DNA from: Tetracentron sinense
Lineage: Eukaryota; Streptophyta; Magnoliopsida; Trochodendrales; Trochodendraceae
NCBI GenBank assembly: GCA_015143295.1
Contig: CM026564.1
Coordinates: 16,356,416 to 16,420,415 of the forward strand
Reading direction: 5' to 3'
Length of the DNA stretch: 64,000 nt
The position numbers and the translations under genes were made by a program. This document shows, piece by piece, positions 1-11,263 of the stretch. Below the pieces are notes generated by a model. The model had not been told where the DNA came from and made no database searches. It was given only the letters and a program-made list of their open reading frames with translations. The stretch's first letter is position 1. Every line of letters starts with the position of its first letter.

Positions 1-1
1 G

Positions 2-2620
2 TTTGCCGATTTCAGACCTATATCCGTTTGTAATGTTATATATAGGTTCATATCTAAAATGCTTGTCGGTAGAATTCAGCCAATCATGTGCAAGCTCGTG
101 AATGGCAATCAATCAGCCTTTATCAAAGGTCGTAGCATATCGGATAACATTCTCCTCTGTCAGGAGCTCCTACACAATTATCACCTTCCCCGTGGCACTC
201 CTAGAATGGCTATTAAAGTCGATATTAAAAAGGCTTACGATACTGTTTCATGGGACTTTGTTAAGATGGTATTACTTAAACATGGTGTTCCTGTCAGATT
301 TATTGACTGGATCATGGCTTGCATCTCAGGTGCCCGATTTTCCATTATGATAAATGGGGAACGGGTGGGCTATTTTCATGGCAGTCGTGGCTTGAGGCAA
401 GGGGACCCTATCTCCCCCTACTTATGTATGCTGGTTATGCAAGTCTTATCTACCTTGCTTGATAAGGAAGCTCAAGAAGGTCGGCTTTCTCCCCATCCCT
501 TATGCTTGTCTCCGCTGATCACACACCTCTGTTTTGCTGATGATCTGGTTATTTTTGCTCGTGCAAATCTTGGGTTCGTTAAAGCTATTGACTCCACCTT
601 GAAGCTCTTCTCTAGATCGGGGCTTGAAGCCAATCTGATGAAGTCTCATGTTTTCTTTGCTAATGTGCGCACGAGGAAGCGGGCCCAAATTCAAAACAAG
701 TTGGGATTCCGGGCTGGTACTTTGCCCATTAAATATTTGGGACTTCCCCTTTCTGCGACACGGCTTACATTTGGGAACTGTCATGATCTCATTGATAAAA
801 TCTCGAAACGTATTTCTTCTTGGAAAAACAGGTAACTGTCCTATGGAGGGAGAGTGGAGCTTATTAAGGGGGTTCTCCATAGCTTCCATTTGTATTGGTG
901 CAACGTCTTCTTGTTACCTAAAGGGGTAATTAAGCTTATTGACCGTCTGCTCGCCCGATTTATTTGGGCAAGCCCTGATCTTCATAGTTCTATTCACAAA
1001 GTTGCTTGGGAACACGTTTGCCGTCCTCATGCAGAAGGGGGGTTGGAGTTGCGAAGAGTGCTGGACTGGAACCATAGCGCCTTATGTAGACGTATATGGG
1101 AGATTGCCTCTACGAAAGATTCTCTATGGGTTGCGTGGTTCCGGGCTAGATACCTTAAGAAGGAGTCTATTTGGACTATGAAAATGCCAGCTTCGCCATC
1201 TTGGAGTGTCCGGAGTATTTTGAAGACTAGACCGCTAGCCGAGGGTGCTATTCATCATTTAGTTGGTGATTGTCTCTCCACTCGGATTTGGCTTGATCAT
1301 TGGCATCCTAGAGGTGTTTTACTGAAGGAATGCAGAGTTACAGATTCTTATATTCACGGTATTGACAGAAATGCCTTAGTTGCTTCTATTCGGCAAGAGA
1401 ATGGATGGATTCTCCAAGCTCCTAGCCTTCCTGAGCTGATTGGCGTGTGGGAAGAGATCAGTAACATTCCATTACTGGGTGAGGGTGCCGACCGTATTGT
1501 TTGGACTCCATCTGTTAATGGTAATTTCTCTTTAAAATCGGCTTGGAATCACATCAGGTCTTCTAATATCAATGTTCGCTGGGCTAACCTCCTATGGCAT
1601 TCCCATGCAATTCCTAAACATTCGATGATTACTTGGATGGCTATTCGCCATGCCCTATCCACTAAGGACATGCTATTTCGGTTGGGGATTGTTGGCGATG
1701 CCCAATGCATCCTATGCCGCTCAGCTCCTGAAAGCCATGACCATCTCTTTGTCTCTTGCCCTTTTACTTCAGTAATCTGGGCTCAAATTACTAAACGCAT
1801 CAGGTTGCCTGTCCGCCAGTTCCTTGATTGGAATGATATGATCCGTTCTTTGACCAGATATTGTAAAGTGAACCATATCAAAGGCTCATTCGCAAAACTG
1901 TTTTTTGTGCGTTCATCTATCATGTTTGGATTGAGAGGAATAACAGGACATTTCGCAATGAGTACCGCCCTTCTAATGTGGTTCATAGGAAAATCATTGA
2001 TGATGTGGTGATTCGGCTTAGTATGGACAAGCTAGTTGTTGAAGATAATGCAGACAACAGAGATACTATTGATTCCTTTGGTATCCAGGCCTACTGGACC
2101 TTGGCTTATGCTCGTTGGGTCTCTTGGGTCCCACCAAGGGATGGTCACCTTAAATTGAATACTGATGGATCAGCAAAACAGGGGCATAGTGGCTATGGTT
2201 GTATCCTTCGGGACGCCATGGGAAGTGCAATATATGCATTAGCCGGTGGGCGCCCAGAACAAACTGTTATCTACATCGAGCTATGTGCTATTCGACGTGG
2301 CCTTGAGGTTGCTCGCAGATTAGGTATTCAGCATATCTGCATTGAATCCGACTCCACCTGGGCCTTTTAGTGTGTACCAAGGAAATGTAGACCGGCCGTG
2401 GGAATGCTGCTTTATCCTAGCTGATATAGGTAGGCTGCTTCAGCACTTCGATGCTTGGGATATTAGCCACACTCCGCGAGAAGCAAACAAAGCTGCAGAC
2501 TTCTTATCTAAATTTTGTCCCTCCTTGGGGGAAATATCTTTAGTTCCTTCGGTGTTTCCAATGGGATTATCTCATCTTGTTGCTATGGACTCTATGGGTC
2601 ATAGTTATAAGCGAATGTAA
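2..2620 (+). pseudogene. LINE-A1 ORF2 remnant: RT, zinc-binding, RNase H
   Basis: The frame is open from base 2 (FADFRPISVCNV) and contains the RT motifs KAYDTVSWDF, GLRQGDPISPY and the catalytic FADD at 533-544. A TAA stop at 833-835 replaces a TGG seen in LINE-A3. The same frame then continues through the thumb (LPKGVIKLIDRLLARFIW) and the zinc-binding region (CILCRSAPESHDHLF, near 1710-1760). A one-base loss near 1885 shifts the frame. RNase H follows (LNTDGS near 2157, conserved E near 2280), with a TAG at 2368-2370 and a one-base insertion near 2391 before the C-terminal end HSYKRM. It is inactive as it stands; similarity to other copies leaves no doubt about identity. Confidence 0.92.
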
Positions 2621-2650
2621 TTGTTTTCCCTTATATATTTATTCCATTCT

Positions 2651-2669
2651 GGTTGGGGTCTGCCTAACC
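2651..2669 (+). other. LINE 3'-terminal hairpin of A1
   Basis: GGTTGGGGTCTGCCTAACC can fold into a stem with a short TCTG loop, about 30 bases before the A tail. The same element is found at the 3' end of all other LINE families in the window on both strands, so it is probably the signal by which the ORF2 protein recognises its RNA. Confidence 0.7.
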
Positions 2670-2710
2670 CCACTTTCCTTCCCCCCCCCCCCCCCCCCAA
2701 AAAAAAAAAA

Positions 2711-4584
2711 GCGGGGCGAAGTGAAGCAAGGAATCAACCATTGGATAAAGCTTTCTGGAAATCTCATCTTCCGCAATATTAAGATCAGATAGTCCCATCT
2801 AACCGTATCAAAGGCCTTCATGAGGTTGATCTTGATGGCACATCGAGGAGAACCTTTGTCCCGACGATAATTCCTGACAAGCTCATGAGTTAGGAGGATA
2901 CTGTCGGCAATATTTCTCCCTTTGATAAAAGCAGATTGACTTTCACTAATAGGACGAGGTAGAACAAGCTTGAGACGAGATGCTAAGATCTTGCAAATGC
3001 ATTTGTAAATGGTGTTACAGAGAGAGATAGGGCGATAATCAGAGAAGGAGTTTGGTCTAGCCACTTTGGGAATTAAAGAGATGAGAGTGGAGTTCATCTC
3101 TGTAAGCAACTTAGAGGATCTGAAAAAATTCTGAACTGCCCTAACAACATCTCTTTCAACAATATCCCAGCAGCTCTTGAAAAAATGGGCATTGAATCCA
3201 TCAGGCCCAGGGGATTTCTCATCGTGGCAGTCAAAAAAGGCCCATTTGATCTCTGCGGGTGTGATGGGAGCCGTTAGCAAAGAATGGTCTAGTGGGTCAA
3301 CAGTGCGAAAGCTGGGTATGTCCTTAGGGCCAATAACATCTTCATCATGAGGTCTGGATAACAGTCTTTCGAAAAAGTTCACCCCAGCTGAACTGATTTC
3401 TTCCTCTTGAGTTAGAGTGACTTCACCAACACTAATAGAAGAGATACGGTTGAATCCACGATGAGAGGCAAGGCTGTTGTGGAAGAATTTGGAGTTGTTA
3501 TCTCCCAATGAGAGCCATAGAAGTCTGTATTTTTGTCTGAGTGCAGCTTCCTCCGATCGAGCTAAGAAACAATAATCACGGAGAAGAAGTTTTTCAGCAG
3601 CAACAAGAGTTTCATCGTGAGGATTGGAATGGAGTTGTTGTTGAGCCTGATCCAGTAAAAGTTTGGCTTGGATCATTCGAGAGTTGATTTGACTGAAAGT
3701 GGCTTTGCTCCATCCCCGCAAACGAAATTTGAGGGCTTTGAGTTTCTGGACAAGTTGAAACATTGGGTTACCCTCGACTTGCATCTGCCAAACCTCCGCT
3801 ACAATACTTTTGAAATCTGAATGCTCAGTCCAGAAGTTGAAAATTTTGAAAGGCCTGTGTCCCCTAGGAATAGGGGACAAAAGTGATACAATCATTGGAG
3901 AGTGATCAGAAATCCCAGGAGTTAGAAAATCCGCCTCTGAGCCAATACGAGTACACCAACAGATGTTGATGAGCACTCTATCAAGCTTGCATTGAATACG
4001 GCGGATGCCTGATGTTGAGGAGTTACTCCAGGTGCAGAAAAGACCTTTACTCTTTATATCAAACATGCCCAGTTGGTGTAGACATTCATTGAATTCTCAA
4101 GAATTGCGTGGTTGATATGGGGCTCCACCAATTTTTTCACCTTGAAACCGAATGACATTGAAGTCACCAAGCATTACCCATGGTTCCATAGGGCAAGCTA
4201 AAGAAACCAGGTCGAGCCATAAAGATCTGCGTTCAGTCTCACTGTTAGAAGCATAAATGAATGAAGAGTGGAAGGTATTAGCAGAGTTGCAGGTTGAAAC
4301 TCTACAGTGGACGAGCTGATCTATGACTTTGAGGAGTTGGAGCTGGAAAAAGGATGGGTCCCATAGCCCCAGATCCTACCAAGAGTGGAGTGACTGTAGT
4401 TCTCAAGAAAATCCCATCCTCTGGCAATGCATTTGAAGGTCCTCAGCGCATTAGCTTGACGAACTCTCGTTTCCAGAATCGCAATCATGGATAGTTTTTG
4501 AGTAGCAATAATCTTCCTGATTTCCGCTTGCTTTAAAGGGTCATTAAGACCACGGATATTCCAAGCAGCGATCTTATTCATCAA
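2711..4584 (-). pseudogene. LINE-B1 ORF2 remnant: endonuclease and RT fingers/palm
   Basis: ORF2 begins at 4584 with MNKIAAWNIRGLND, the start of an APE-type endonuclease (WNIRGLN, then LETRV). After GRIW (near 4370) the frame shifts; the endonuclease GDFN motif can be read near 4160. From 4066 to 2711 one frame stays open: CTWSN, ISDHSP (the endonuclease SDH), the linker, and the RT N-half with EKSPGPDGFNAHFFKSCWD, IPKVARPNSFSDYRPISLC and KAFDTVRWDY. It stops at SPRF, before the FADD box, where the antisense tail of A1 continues the frame meaninglessly. ORF2 begins 10 bases after the ORF1 stop. Confidence 0.87.
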
Positions 4585-4594
4585 TCAATGAAAG

Positions 4595-6007
4595 TTAAAG
4601 AGCTGGGCCCCCAACAGGGGCAGAGTTACTAAGGGATTCACTAGCCTGAGGAAACCGCTTCTTGTGGCTACGCCTCGAACGAATAGGGGAGTCAGAGCCC
4701 AGTTCTCCATCGATAGCAGTAAGGGCATCAAACCGATTTGGGCTAAACAATGTGCCTTCATCTGGGGAATCAGGAGATTGAGGGCCAAGATAGGCATTAG
4801 GCTGGGAATTAAAATTGGGATCAGAGATGAATTTTGGTTGCTCAGGGCTCAAGGAGTTCAGTAGAGCCCAATCTTCCTCATGAGCTAGGTTATCCTGCAA
4901 TGCCCAGTCAATAAGAGGATTTCGGTTGAGAGCTTCATTTTGGGCTTTGATTGAGGCAAACTGTCGAACAGGTGATGGCCTATATGAAGCAAACCCAACT
5001 TCAACTGGAGATACATCGTCTTCCCCAGCGCTATCCTCTACAACAGAGTGGTCGATAATATTCTCTAATCGTCCTGCGTCTAGAGGGTGCTCAGTTGTTG
5101 TGACGCCGTCATGGTTTCCAAGCTCCAGGGAAGCGTCTATCCGAACATCGCTGAAACCCTCCGAAGATGGTCTGTCACCGGGAGTTGTGGCAACTTCGCT
5201 AGTCCCAAGCAGGGGATTTGAAGAGGAACAAGGATTAGCGGTTTTTGGGACATAGATCTGTTTAGTGGAGCAATGAGAGTCCAGGTGACCAAATGACCAA
5301 CACTTAGAGCATTTGAAGGGCTTCCAGTCATACTCGACTCTTTGTTGAATGAGAGACCCATTAGGCATCAATACGTCGATGAGATCGGGGAGATCATCTC
5401 GAGCAGAAATTTCTACACAAATTCTGGCATAGCCTCTCTTTCCCAGCAGTTATTTTGTCAGAGTACAATGGGGTTCCAATAACGCTTGCAAGCCTGCTGA
5501 GCGAAGATTCACCCCAAAGATGAAGTTGAAGGCCTGGAAATTTGATCCAAAGAGGAAGGGAGGAGACTAAAGGCTTCTCCAGCTTTGAAGAAGGGCACCA
5601 TGGTCGGAGACCAAGGGTTTTTTATCAAAGAACCAGGGTCCAGCCTCAAGAATTCGAATTTTGTCCTCTTCGCAGCTGAAATCGAACACAAAAAGCCCAT
5701 TTGCAAGACCTAAAACTTCCAGGTGCCCTTTAGGTGCCCAGATCCTTTGCACGAATCGCTTTAAACTGTTGAAATAAGGCTTGGATCCCAAAACAAAGCC
5801 GATTAGGGCATTGGACCATCGGTCAATCCCCTCTTCTAAATCTTCCGCGGGGAGACATGCAGTTTTTTTTCCTTTAACAAGATCGGGAGGGATGAAACGA
5901 AGTGAAGGTTCAGAGGAAGTGGTCTTGGTGGATTCAAAAAGAGTAGACCAGGGTTTTGGACTAGAGGGTGGAGGGGGGTCTGCTGGCACAGTGCCAGCAG
6001 ACGCCAT
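4595..6007 (-). pseudogene. LINE-B1 ORF1 remnant: RNA-binding protein, DUF4283 plus CCHC knuckle
   Basis: Starts at 6007 with MASAGTVPADPPPP. A DUF4283-type region (RWSNALIGFVLGSKPYFNSL, then CEEDKIRILEAGPWFFDK) is typical of plant LINE ORF1 proteins that coat the RNA. The frame is lost near 5570 and recovered by 5371, where VEYDWKPFKCSKCWSFGHLDSHC would be a CX2CX4HX4C zinc knuckle. A long polar acidic tail runs to the stop at 4595. Broken by at least one frameshift between 5370 and 5590. Confidence 0.82.
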
Positions 6008-6034
6008 GACTGCGAGGAAGAGTTTCAGACACAG

Positions 6035-8360
6035 GAAATCTCGATGCCCTTCTTCAGGAGCTAAATTTTTTATTAATATTAACGGGAATAGGATTGGCTA
6101 TTTCTCTAGTGGTCGGGACCTTATGCAAGGGGACCCAATCTCGATGTATCTATTTATGCTGGTTATGCAATGCCTCTCATCGAAGCTCGATCGTGCTGCT
6201 ATTGCCGGTACCGTGTGGACTCACCACAGGTGCAAAACGCCCTTGATTACTCATCTTGCATTTGCCGATGACTTCCTCATCTTATCAGCTGGCCGTTTGA
6301 ATTCTATCAGGTGCATAGCTGCCATTCTTTAGCAATTTCGTAGCTCTGGATTGGTGGCTAATGAAGCCAAATCTAATATCTTCTATAGCAATATCCCTGA
6401 GGGTAAACGCAAGAAAATTGAGGATATCTTGCATTTTAAGCGGGGTACGTTGCCTATTAAGTATCTGGGCATCCCCCCTCTCGTCTACTAGACTTACTAG
6501 TTGTGACTGTCAGCCGTTGGTGGAGAGGGTGATGGCGAGAATATCCTCTTGGAAAAACCATTGTTTGTCTTATGCGGGCCGCCTCAAGCTCATCAGACAA
6601 GTCCTTAGCAGTTTTCTCCTCTTTTGGAGTAATATTTTGCTCCTCGCAGCTTCTATTAGATCCATTGAGCAACTAATGGCTCGCTTTCTATGGAAGGGAC
6701 CTCTCATGAGCAATGGGATTCACAAAGTTGCTTGGACTGATGTGTGCAGGCCCACGAACGAGCGTGGTCTAGGCATCAAAAGAGTTATTGATTGGAATCA
6801 AAGTGCTCTCATTCGGAGAGTATGGGAGATTGCCTCAGATGACTCTTCCCTGTGGGTCACTTGGTTCAAACACCACATAATTCGCAAGGAATCAATATGG
6901 ACGTTAAAATGTCCGACATCAACATTCTGGACTATTCGAAGTTTGCTAAAAGTAAGGACCCACGCTGCGAGAGGTATAACTTCCCTGATTGGGAACAGTA
7001 GGAAAACAAAGTTTTAGTTGGACTTATGGCACCCCTAGGGCCTCCTGCTCCCCCTCATTCCGTCAAGTTATACTCACCTAGATCCTCCCAAAGATGCTTT
7101 CGTTTCTGCAGCTCGTGACGAGCATAGTTGGATTGCCCCCTGCCCGCCCTTCCGGAGTTGTATAGTGTGTGGGAAGATTTTAAATTGGTGCAGACCATTG
7201 GCCCTAACCACGCTGATCGGCTTGTGTGGAAGCAATCATCCAATGGTCAGTTCAGCTTACACTCTGCTTGTGAGCTCTTACAAGGTCAATCCTCGTGGGT
7301 CTGATGGGTAAACTTGATATGGTTCTCAAGTAATGTGCATAAACACTCCCTAATTCCAATCGGCCACATGCGTTTTTTGCAGAAATGGTGATGAAGACTT
7401 GAGCCACCTTATGGTTACTGGTCCTTTTGCTAATCACATCTGGAAGAGCATGTGCGAAAAGCTGCTGCTGCAATACCATTCACAAATAGACTAGAACCTT
7501 CACCATAATTGGATGGCTAGATTGTGCAAGAAGAAAGATGTGATAGCCACTATCAGGAAAGTGACTTTTGGAGGCCTCATTTATCACATTTGGGGTGAGC
7601 GTAATAGGAGGTGTTTCCTCAATGAGTTCCTTGCTGCTGAGTATGTTGCCAAGCGAATTATTGAAGATGTCCAATACAGGCTGAGTTCGCTCTTCCCTAC
7701 TATGATGGACAATGACCGAAATAGGAAGCTAGCTAGTATGTGGCATTTAAACGTCCATTGGATGAGGCCTATTCCCCAATGGGTTAGCTGGAAGCCTCCA
7801 AATTCGGGTGTCCTTAGCATCAAAACCGACGACTCTCATACTGGATCCTGTGGTGGCTATGGTTTTGTTATTCGGGACCACTTCGGTATGGCTATTTTCG
7901 CTTTGGCTGGAGGTATGCTTAGCTCCTCTGTCATCTCCATGGAGCTATTGGCTATTCAAAGAAGCCTCCAAGTTGCTACCCAGTTGAGATACCCACACAT
8001 CCAGATTATATAAGACTCCAAGTGGGCTATCCAAAGTTACCACGAGAAGGACACTAGGCCATGGGTGTGTGAGTCTTTGTTTTCAAGTATTGATGCTCTG
8101 GTACCAAAGTTTATGAGTTTCTCCATTTGTTTTGCTTTGCATGAGACCAACAGAGCTGTGGATTTTTTGTCTAAATTATGTGTATCTGATGGTGAGCACA
8201 CTTTTGTTCCCTCACAATTCCCTAAACAGTTGGAGGACCTTGTTCTAGCTGATCAGAGGGGTTGTAAAATCATGCGACTATAACTTTTGCTTTTATTTAT
8301 TTTATCTGGTCGGGGTCTGCCTAACCCCAACTTTCCTTGCCCCCCCCCCCTCCAAAAAAA
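6035..8360 (+). mobile_element. LINE-D1, L1-clade LINE, 3' part
   Basis: Plus-strand LINE fragment beginning in the middle of RT (near SGAKF, about 6055) and ending in the 3' hairpin (8308-8326), a C run (8339-8350) and an A tail (8354-8360). It begins exactly where the 5' end of LINE-B1 lies, head to head. This suggests either a 5'-truncated insertion beside B1 or, more likely, a D1 element split by insertion of B1. The bases after the tail belong to LTR fragment L1. Confidence 0.87.
6055..8283 (+). pseudogene. LINE-D1 ORF2 remnant: RT palm to RNase H
   Basis: The RT palm starts at about 6055 (ININGNRIGYFSSGR, MQGDPISMYLF) and includes FADD at 6261-6272. A TAG stop at 6330-6332 and a one-base gain near 6475 follow. 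The thumb and connection (LSYAGRLKLIRQVLSSF, GLGIKRVIDWNQSALIRRVWE) are open from 6361 to 7017. The zinc-binding region between 7020 and 7510 is badly decayed. RNase H is read from 7513 to 8013, with TDDS in place of the usual TDGS, then a stop at 8011-8013, and the end ETNRAVDFLSKL up to 8283. Confidence 0.85.
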
Positions 8361-9430
8361 GTCAAGCACACGATGATTTCAAGAGTTTTTCTGACTTTGA
8401 TGCGATGCAAGTATGAAATATAAACTGTCTACTTTCCTGTCAATTATATGAACTGCTTCCTGCTTTATTTCCATTATTATATTGATATGATTGTTGGTTA
8501 ATATTTGGTACCTGCTGAGTATTCCATGCTCAGTCGTACTTTTGACGTCGACAGGTTTTTTTTTTTGAAAGGTAAGCTGGGGTTAGGCGTCTCCCACCGG
8601 ATATATAAAAGAAAAAGGATTACAATCTAAGATAATTATAACTCGCTCTGTCCTTTTCCAAAATGGACAGGAGATCAGGGGGAAATTCCCTTGGCAAAAA
8701 AACAATAGAACTATTTATATTACAAAATTTAGCTAGAAAGTCATCTCCAGAATTACTTTCCTGCCAAATATGGCGAATAGAATGCGCGGAAAAGCTGAAT
8801 AATTTTCTAATACATCTCGAAACTAGATTCGCCAAGTACCAAGGAGGATCACTAGAGACCTACAAAAGTAGAGTGGCGTGCAACGAATCTGAATCAATGT
8901 AGAGGCGTTGAATGCCTTGAGTCAGGGCTAGATCAATACCTCTTTCTATAGCCAAAATTTTAAGGTTTAGGACATCTGTTCCCTCCACTCCTTCTGCATA
9001 AGCCAGAAGAGGCTGACCGTTGCAATCTCTAAGAATGCCTCCGAATCCCGCTGCACCATTTCTGATTGAGCGCCCGCTCCTTTTGACATGTGCTCCTGGC
9101 CCATGGGTGGAGGAGGAGTATGTTGAGGAACCTGTGGAGGAGCCTCATGTAGATGGTTACTATTAGGTGGTAGATTTTAGGTGAGTGTGGGTGTGTAGGA
9201 GAGATTTAGACCCATGTATTTTGGCGGGCATGTCCGCACCTTTATTTTATTTTTCTCTTTTGTACAAACTTGGATCATGTATATACATAGTTTATGCTTC
9301 CGCTATTTTTGCCCTCTATTGTATATGTTCAGCTTGTTTTGGAGGATGGTTTGTCAAGCATGTCATCTAGGTCATGACAAGCCCGTCCAAGATTCACTCT
9401 AACTCCTAGGGTGGGTTTCGGATTGCGACA
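8361..9430 (+). mobile_element. L1: 3' part of a gypsy-type LTR, split by LINE-B2
   Basis: The bases at 8361-8555 and 9073-9430 match the last 600 bases of solo LTR L4 (21486-22091): the GCTGAG...CTCAGT hairpin near 8515-8535, the short acidic frame near 9075-9175, TTCCGCTAT, and the terminal CTAACTCCTAGGG...GCGACA. The 5' part is missing at the junction with LINE-D1. Fossil LTR; no internal genes adjoin it. Confidence 0.8.
8556..9072 (-). mobile_element. LINE-B2, 5'-truncated copy (~515 bp)
   Basis: Minus-strand insertion with its tail as a T run at 8556-8566, the 3' hairpin at 8581-8598 and the C-terminal RNase H coding end at 8620-8835 (HIWQESNSGDDFLAKFC...YNYLRL). The upstream RNase H part (GGILRDCNGQPLLA on the minus strand) reaches to about 9072, where the LTR resumes. 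It matches LINE-B3 and B4. It is a short dead-on-arrival copy inside LTR L1. Confidence 0.85.
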
Positions 9431-9512
9431 AATGCAATAAATTAATATAACTCTACCCATATATTGGGTAGAGACTAACATATACCTTACTTTTCGAGAT
9501 ACCATACGGTTT

Positions 9513-9628
9513 ACACATTATCCGATGCATACGACTTGTCTACACATTATCCGGTGTATACGACTTGTCTACACATTATCCGGTGTATATAGCTTATCTA
9601 CACATTCGCCGATGTATACGGCTGATTT
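9513..9628. repeat. 29-bp tandem repeat, four units
   Basis: Units start at 9513, 9542, 9571 and 9600 with the form ACACATTATCCGGTGTATAC followed by GACTTGTCT; the last unit is diverged. It sits inside LTR piece L2. Confidence 0.85.
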
Positions 9629-10117
9629 TGTCTTGATCTTAGGCTTGTGGGGTACTCGGTCAGTGCAAAACTCAATCATACATCATGCTCGTGTCCTTGT
9701 GTACTTACATAATACTTATCATCTTATTTATTCTCATGCTTATTCATATTTAATTTCGTGAATCAGCTTGAGTGCAATAATGATGATTGTAGAATATGCA
9801 CTAATTTAAACATGCAAAATTTCTTGTAATTAATCACTACGAAATATAGATTTATCAAGGTTTCGATAATAAAGTAAAGGACAATTTTATTTATCATGTA
9901 TCAATCTTTAAATGCATTATTTTAATCAAATAAATCTCGCAGAACCCTAGTTTCATAAAATATCATAATTTTACAACAACTCATAATCATTCAATCAAAT
10001 CCAACCATTATTCATTCCTCCATTCACCATCATATATAACCACGAATTCATTCCTTTTTCTCTTGTTGATATGAACTATAAAATTTTAAGAATATCTTTA
10101 ACATCATCAATATCTTT

Positions 10118-10385
10118 CACAATAAAATCATGATTTAGAAACATTTTCTAATCATCATATATATATATATATTTTTCCATAAGAAAATTATCATTTAAAA
10201 TGCTCTCTGTTTATCAAGTATATTTTCCATAAGAGAATTATAACTTAAACCACTATCAAATCATCACATGTATTTTTTCATGAGAAAATCATGATTCAAA
10301 ACATTCTCTAACATTATATTTATTTTTCATAAGGGAATCATGGTTCAAAACATTTTCTAACATCATATGTATTTTTTTATAAAGG
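10118..10385. repeat. ~51-bp AT-rich tandem repeat, five units
   Basis: Repeated core ATCATGATTCAAAACATT followed by TTCTAACATCATATGTAT and TTTTTCATAAGAGA, with units near 10118, 10172, 10223, 10274 and 10325. It lies in the part of L2 that corresponds to the minisatellite-bearing zone of the other LTRs. Confidence 0.75.
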
Positions 10386-10653
10386 ATTTAAACATCGTAA
10401 TCATGCTAAATCTTGATTGTTTTTGCTTTAAATCTATCACTTTCATAATATTCATATCAAAATCACTATATTGATAGTAACGAAGTTATATTTACCTTTC
10501 CCGATCGCTTCCCTTCAATCACGCACTTGCGAATGGGATTGAGCTAAGCTTTTTCACCCTTCTTCCCCTCTTGGATCTCTCCAAATCCCCTTCTCTCACT
10601 CTTTTTTAGGTTTAGAAAACTTTAGAAACCCTCAACCCACGAGTATAAGAGGG

Positions 10654-10661
10654 TATTTATA
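10654..10661 (-). promoter_or_regulatory. TATA box of LTR L2
   Basis: TATAAATA on the minus strand, followed by a CCCTCTTATACTCG leader and GAGGGTTTC, matching the TATA-leader order of the other LTRs here. Confidence 0.5.
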
Positions 10662-10924
10662 ACATTGGGAGCCCTAGGGACTCAAAACACGCGAGATCAC
10701 GCATGTAGAACTCCGAATCTTCGTTTTACTAAGTAGTGAATAGTGTTTAATGTGCTTTTGTACACTTGGGGGTTTTATACTAATGGAAGTGTTTGGATTT
10801 ATGGTGTCCATGATTTGATAGGTCTACATGTCCTTAAGGAGTGTGTTTAAAGCCTGAAATGTGTTGGAAATGGGATTGGAGAAGATCCAAGTAGTGAAAA
10901 TAGGGTTTTGCAGCAAAACAGGGG

Positions 10925-11210
10925 TCACCGATCACTCGGTGATAACCACCGATTGACCGGTCTCACACCGATCGCTCGATGATAACATCCGATCGACCGG
11001 TCTCAAATCGAGTCACACCGATCGCATGGTGATAACCTCCGATGGACTGGTCTTCGACCGATTGATCGGTAGCTGTCGACTGGTTAACTAATTTGTATGG
11101 GGAAAAATTCTAGAGGGTGTTTTATACCGATTGCTCGGTTGAAACCACCAATCGATCGATCAGCCACCGATCGCTCGATTTGTACCACCAATCGATCAGT
11201 TATACGTTAT
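10925..11210. repeat. Quasi-palindrome cluster in L3
   Basis: About nine near-copies of ACCGATCGCTCGGT / ACCGATCGACCGGT, spaced by 5 to 20 bases (GATAACC, CTCAC), ending about 50 bases upstream of the TATA box. A spacer with CGACTGGTTAACTAATTTG recurs in the other LTRs. Confidence 0.85.
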
Positions 11211-11255
11211 TTCTTCATTAAGAGTTTTTAAGTCTTTAGCTACTACCCCTTTGCC

Positions 11256-11263
11256 TATATAAG
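11256..11263 (+). promoter_or_regulatory. TATA box of LTR L3
   Basis: TATATAAG within GCCTATATAAGGCTTG; the same box lies at equivalent places in L5 (23142) and L6 (25734). Marks the U3 promoter. Confidence 0.7.

Larger units (their letters stand above)
1..2710 (+). mobile_element. LINE-A1, plant L1-clade LINE, 3' half
   Basis: Non-LTR retrotransposon of the plant L1 clade, cut by the left window edge. It carries the reverse transcriptase palm, thumb, zinc-binding and RNase H parts of ORF2, a short 3' UTR with a hairpin (2651-2669), an 18-base C run (2681-2698) and a 12-base A tail ending at 2710. The last 840 bases are almost identical to LINE-A4 at 56041-56960, so the two copies are recent relatives. 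The tail abuts the broken RT of LINE-B1 on the opposite strand, so A1 most likely landed inside B1. Confidence 0.93.
2711..6030 (-). mobile_element. LINE-B1, L1-clade LINE, 5' two thirds
   Basis: Minus-strand LINE that starts with ORF1 near 6007 and runs through ORF2 to the middle of RT at 2711, where LINE-A1 interrupts it. Its RT matches LINE-B4 (SAFIKGRN, LTHELVRNYR, KAFDTVRWDY). The right boundary with LINE-D1 lies between about 6010 and 6040, so the 5' UTR would be under about 30 bases. The missing 3' part is predicted to lie left of the window. Confidence 0.88.
9431..10703 (-). mobile_element. L2: partial LTR of a different subfamily, minus strand
   Basis: There is no open frame of note. 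Read on the minus strand it has the same order as the other LTRs: a TATA box (10654-10661), a leader with GAGGGTTTCTAAAG and purine-rich GAGAGAAGGGG, then AAAGGTAAAT, then an AT-rich part with two minisatellites. Both outer ends seem missing: the right end stops exactly where the gypsy element starts, and the left end meets L1. The call rests on architecture, not on a second copy, so it is tentative. Confidence 0.5.

Noticed and set aside
4664-5255. Plus-strand ORFs of 66 and 109 aa
   Set aside because: Antisense shadows of the LINE-B1 ORF1 tail, no motif of their own.
5781-6332. 183-aa plus-strand ORF across the B1/D1 junction
   Set aside because: The first half is antisense to LINE-B1 ORF1; only the part after about 6055 is real LINE-D1 RT.
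10925-11210. GATC-rich palindromes as bacterial-type origin or methylation sites
   Set aside because: The context is a plant LTR promoter; the repeats recur only within LTRs, always upstream of the TATA box or leader.
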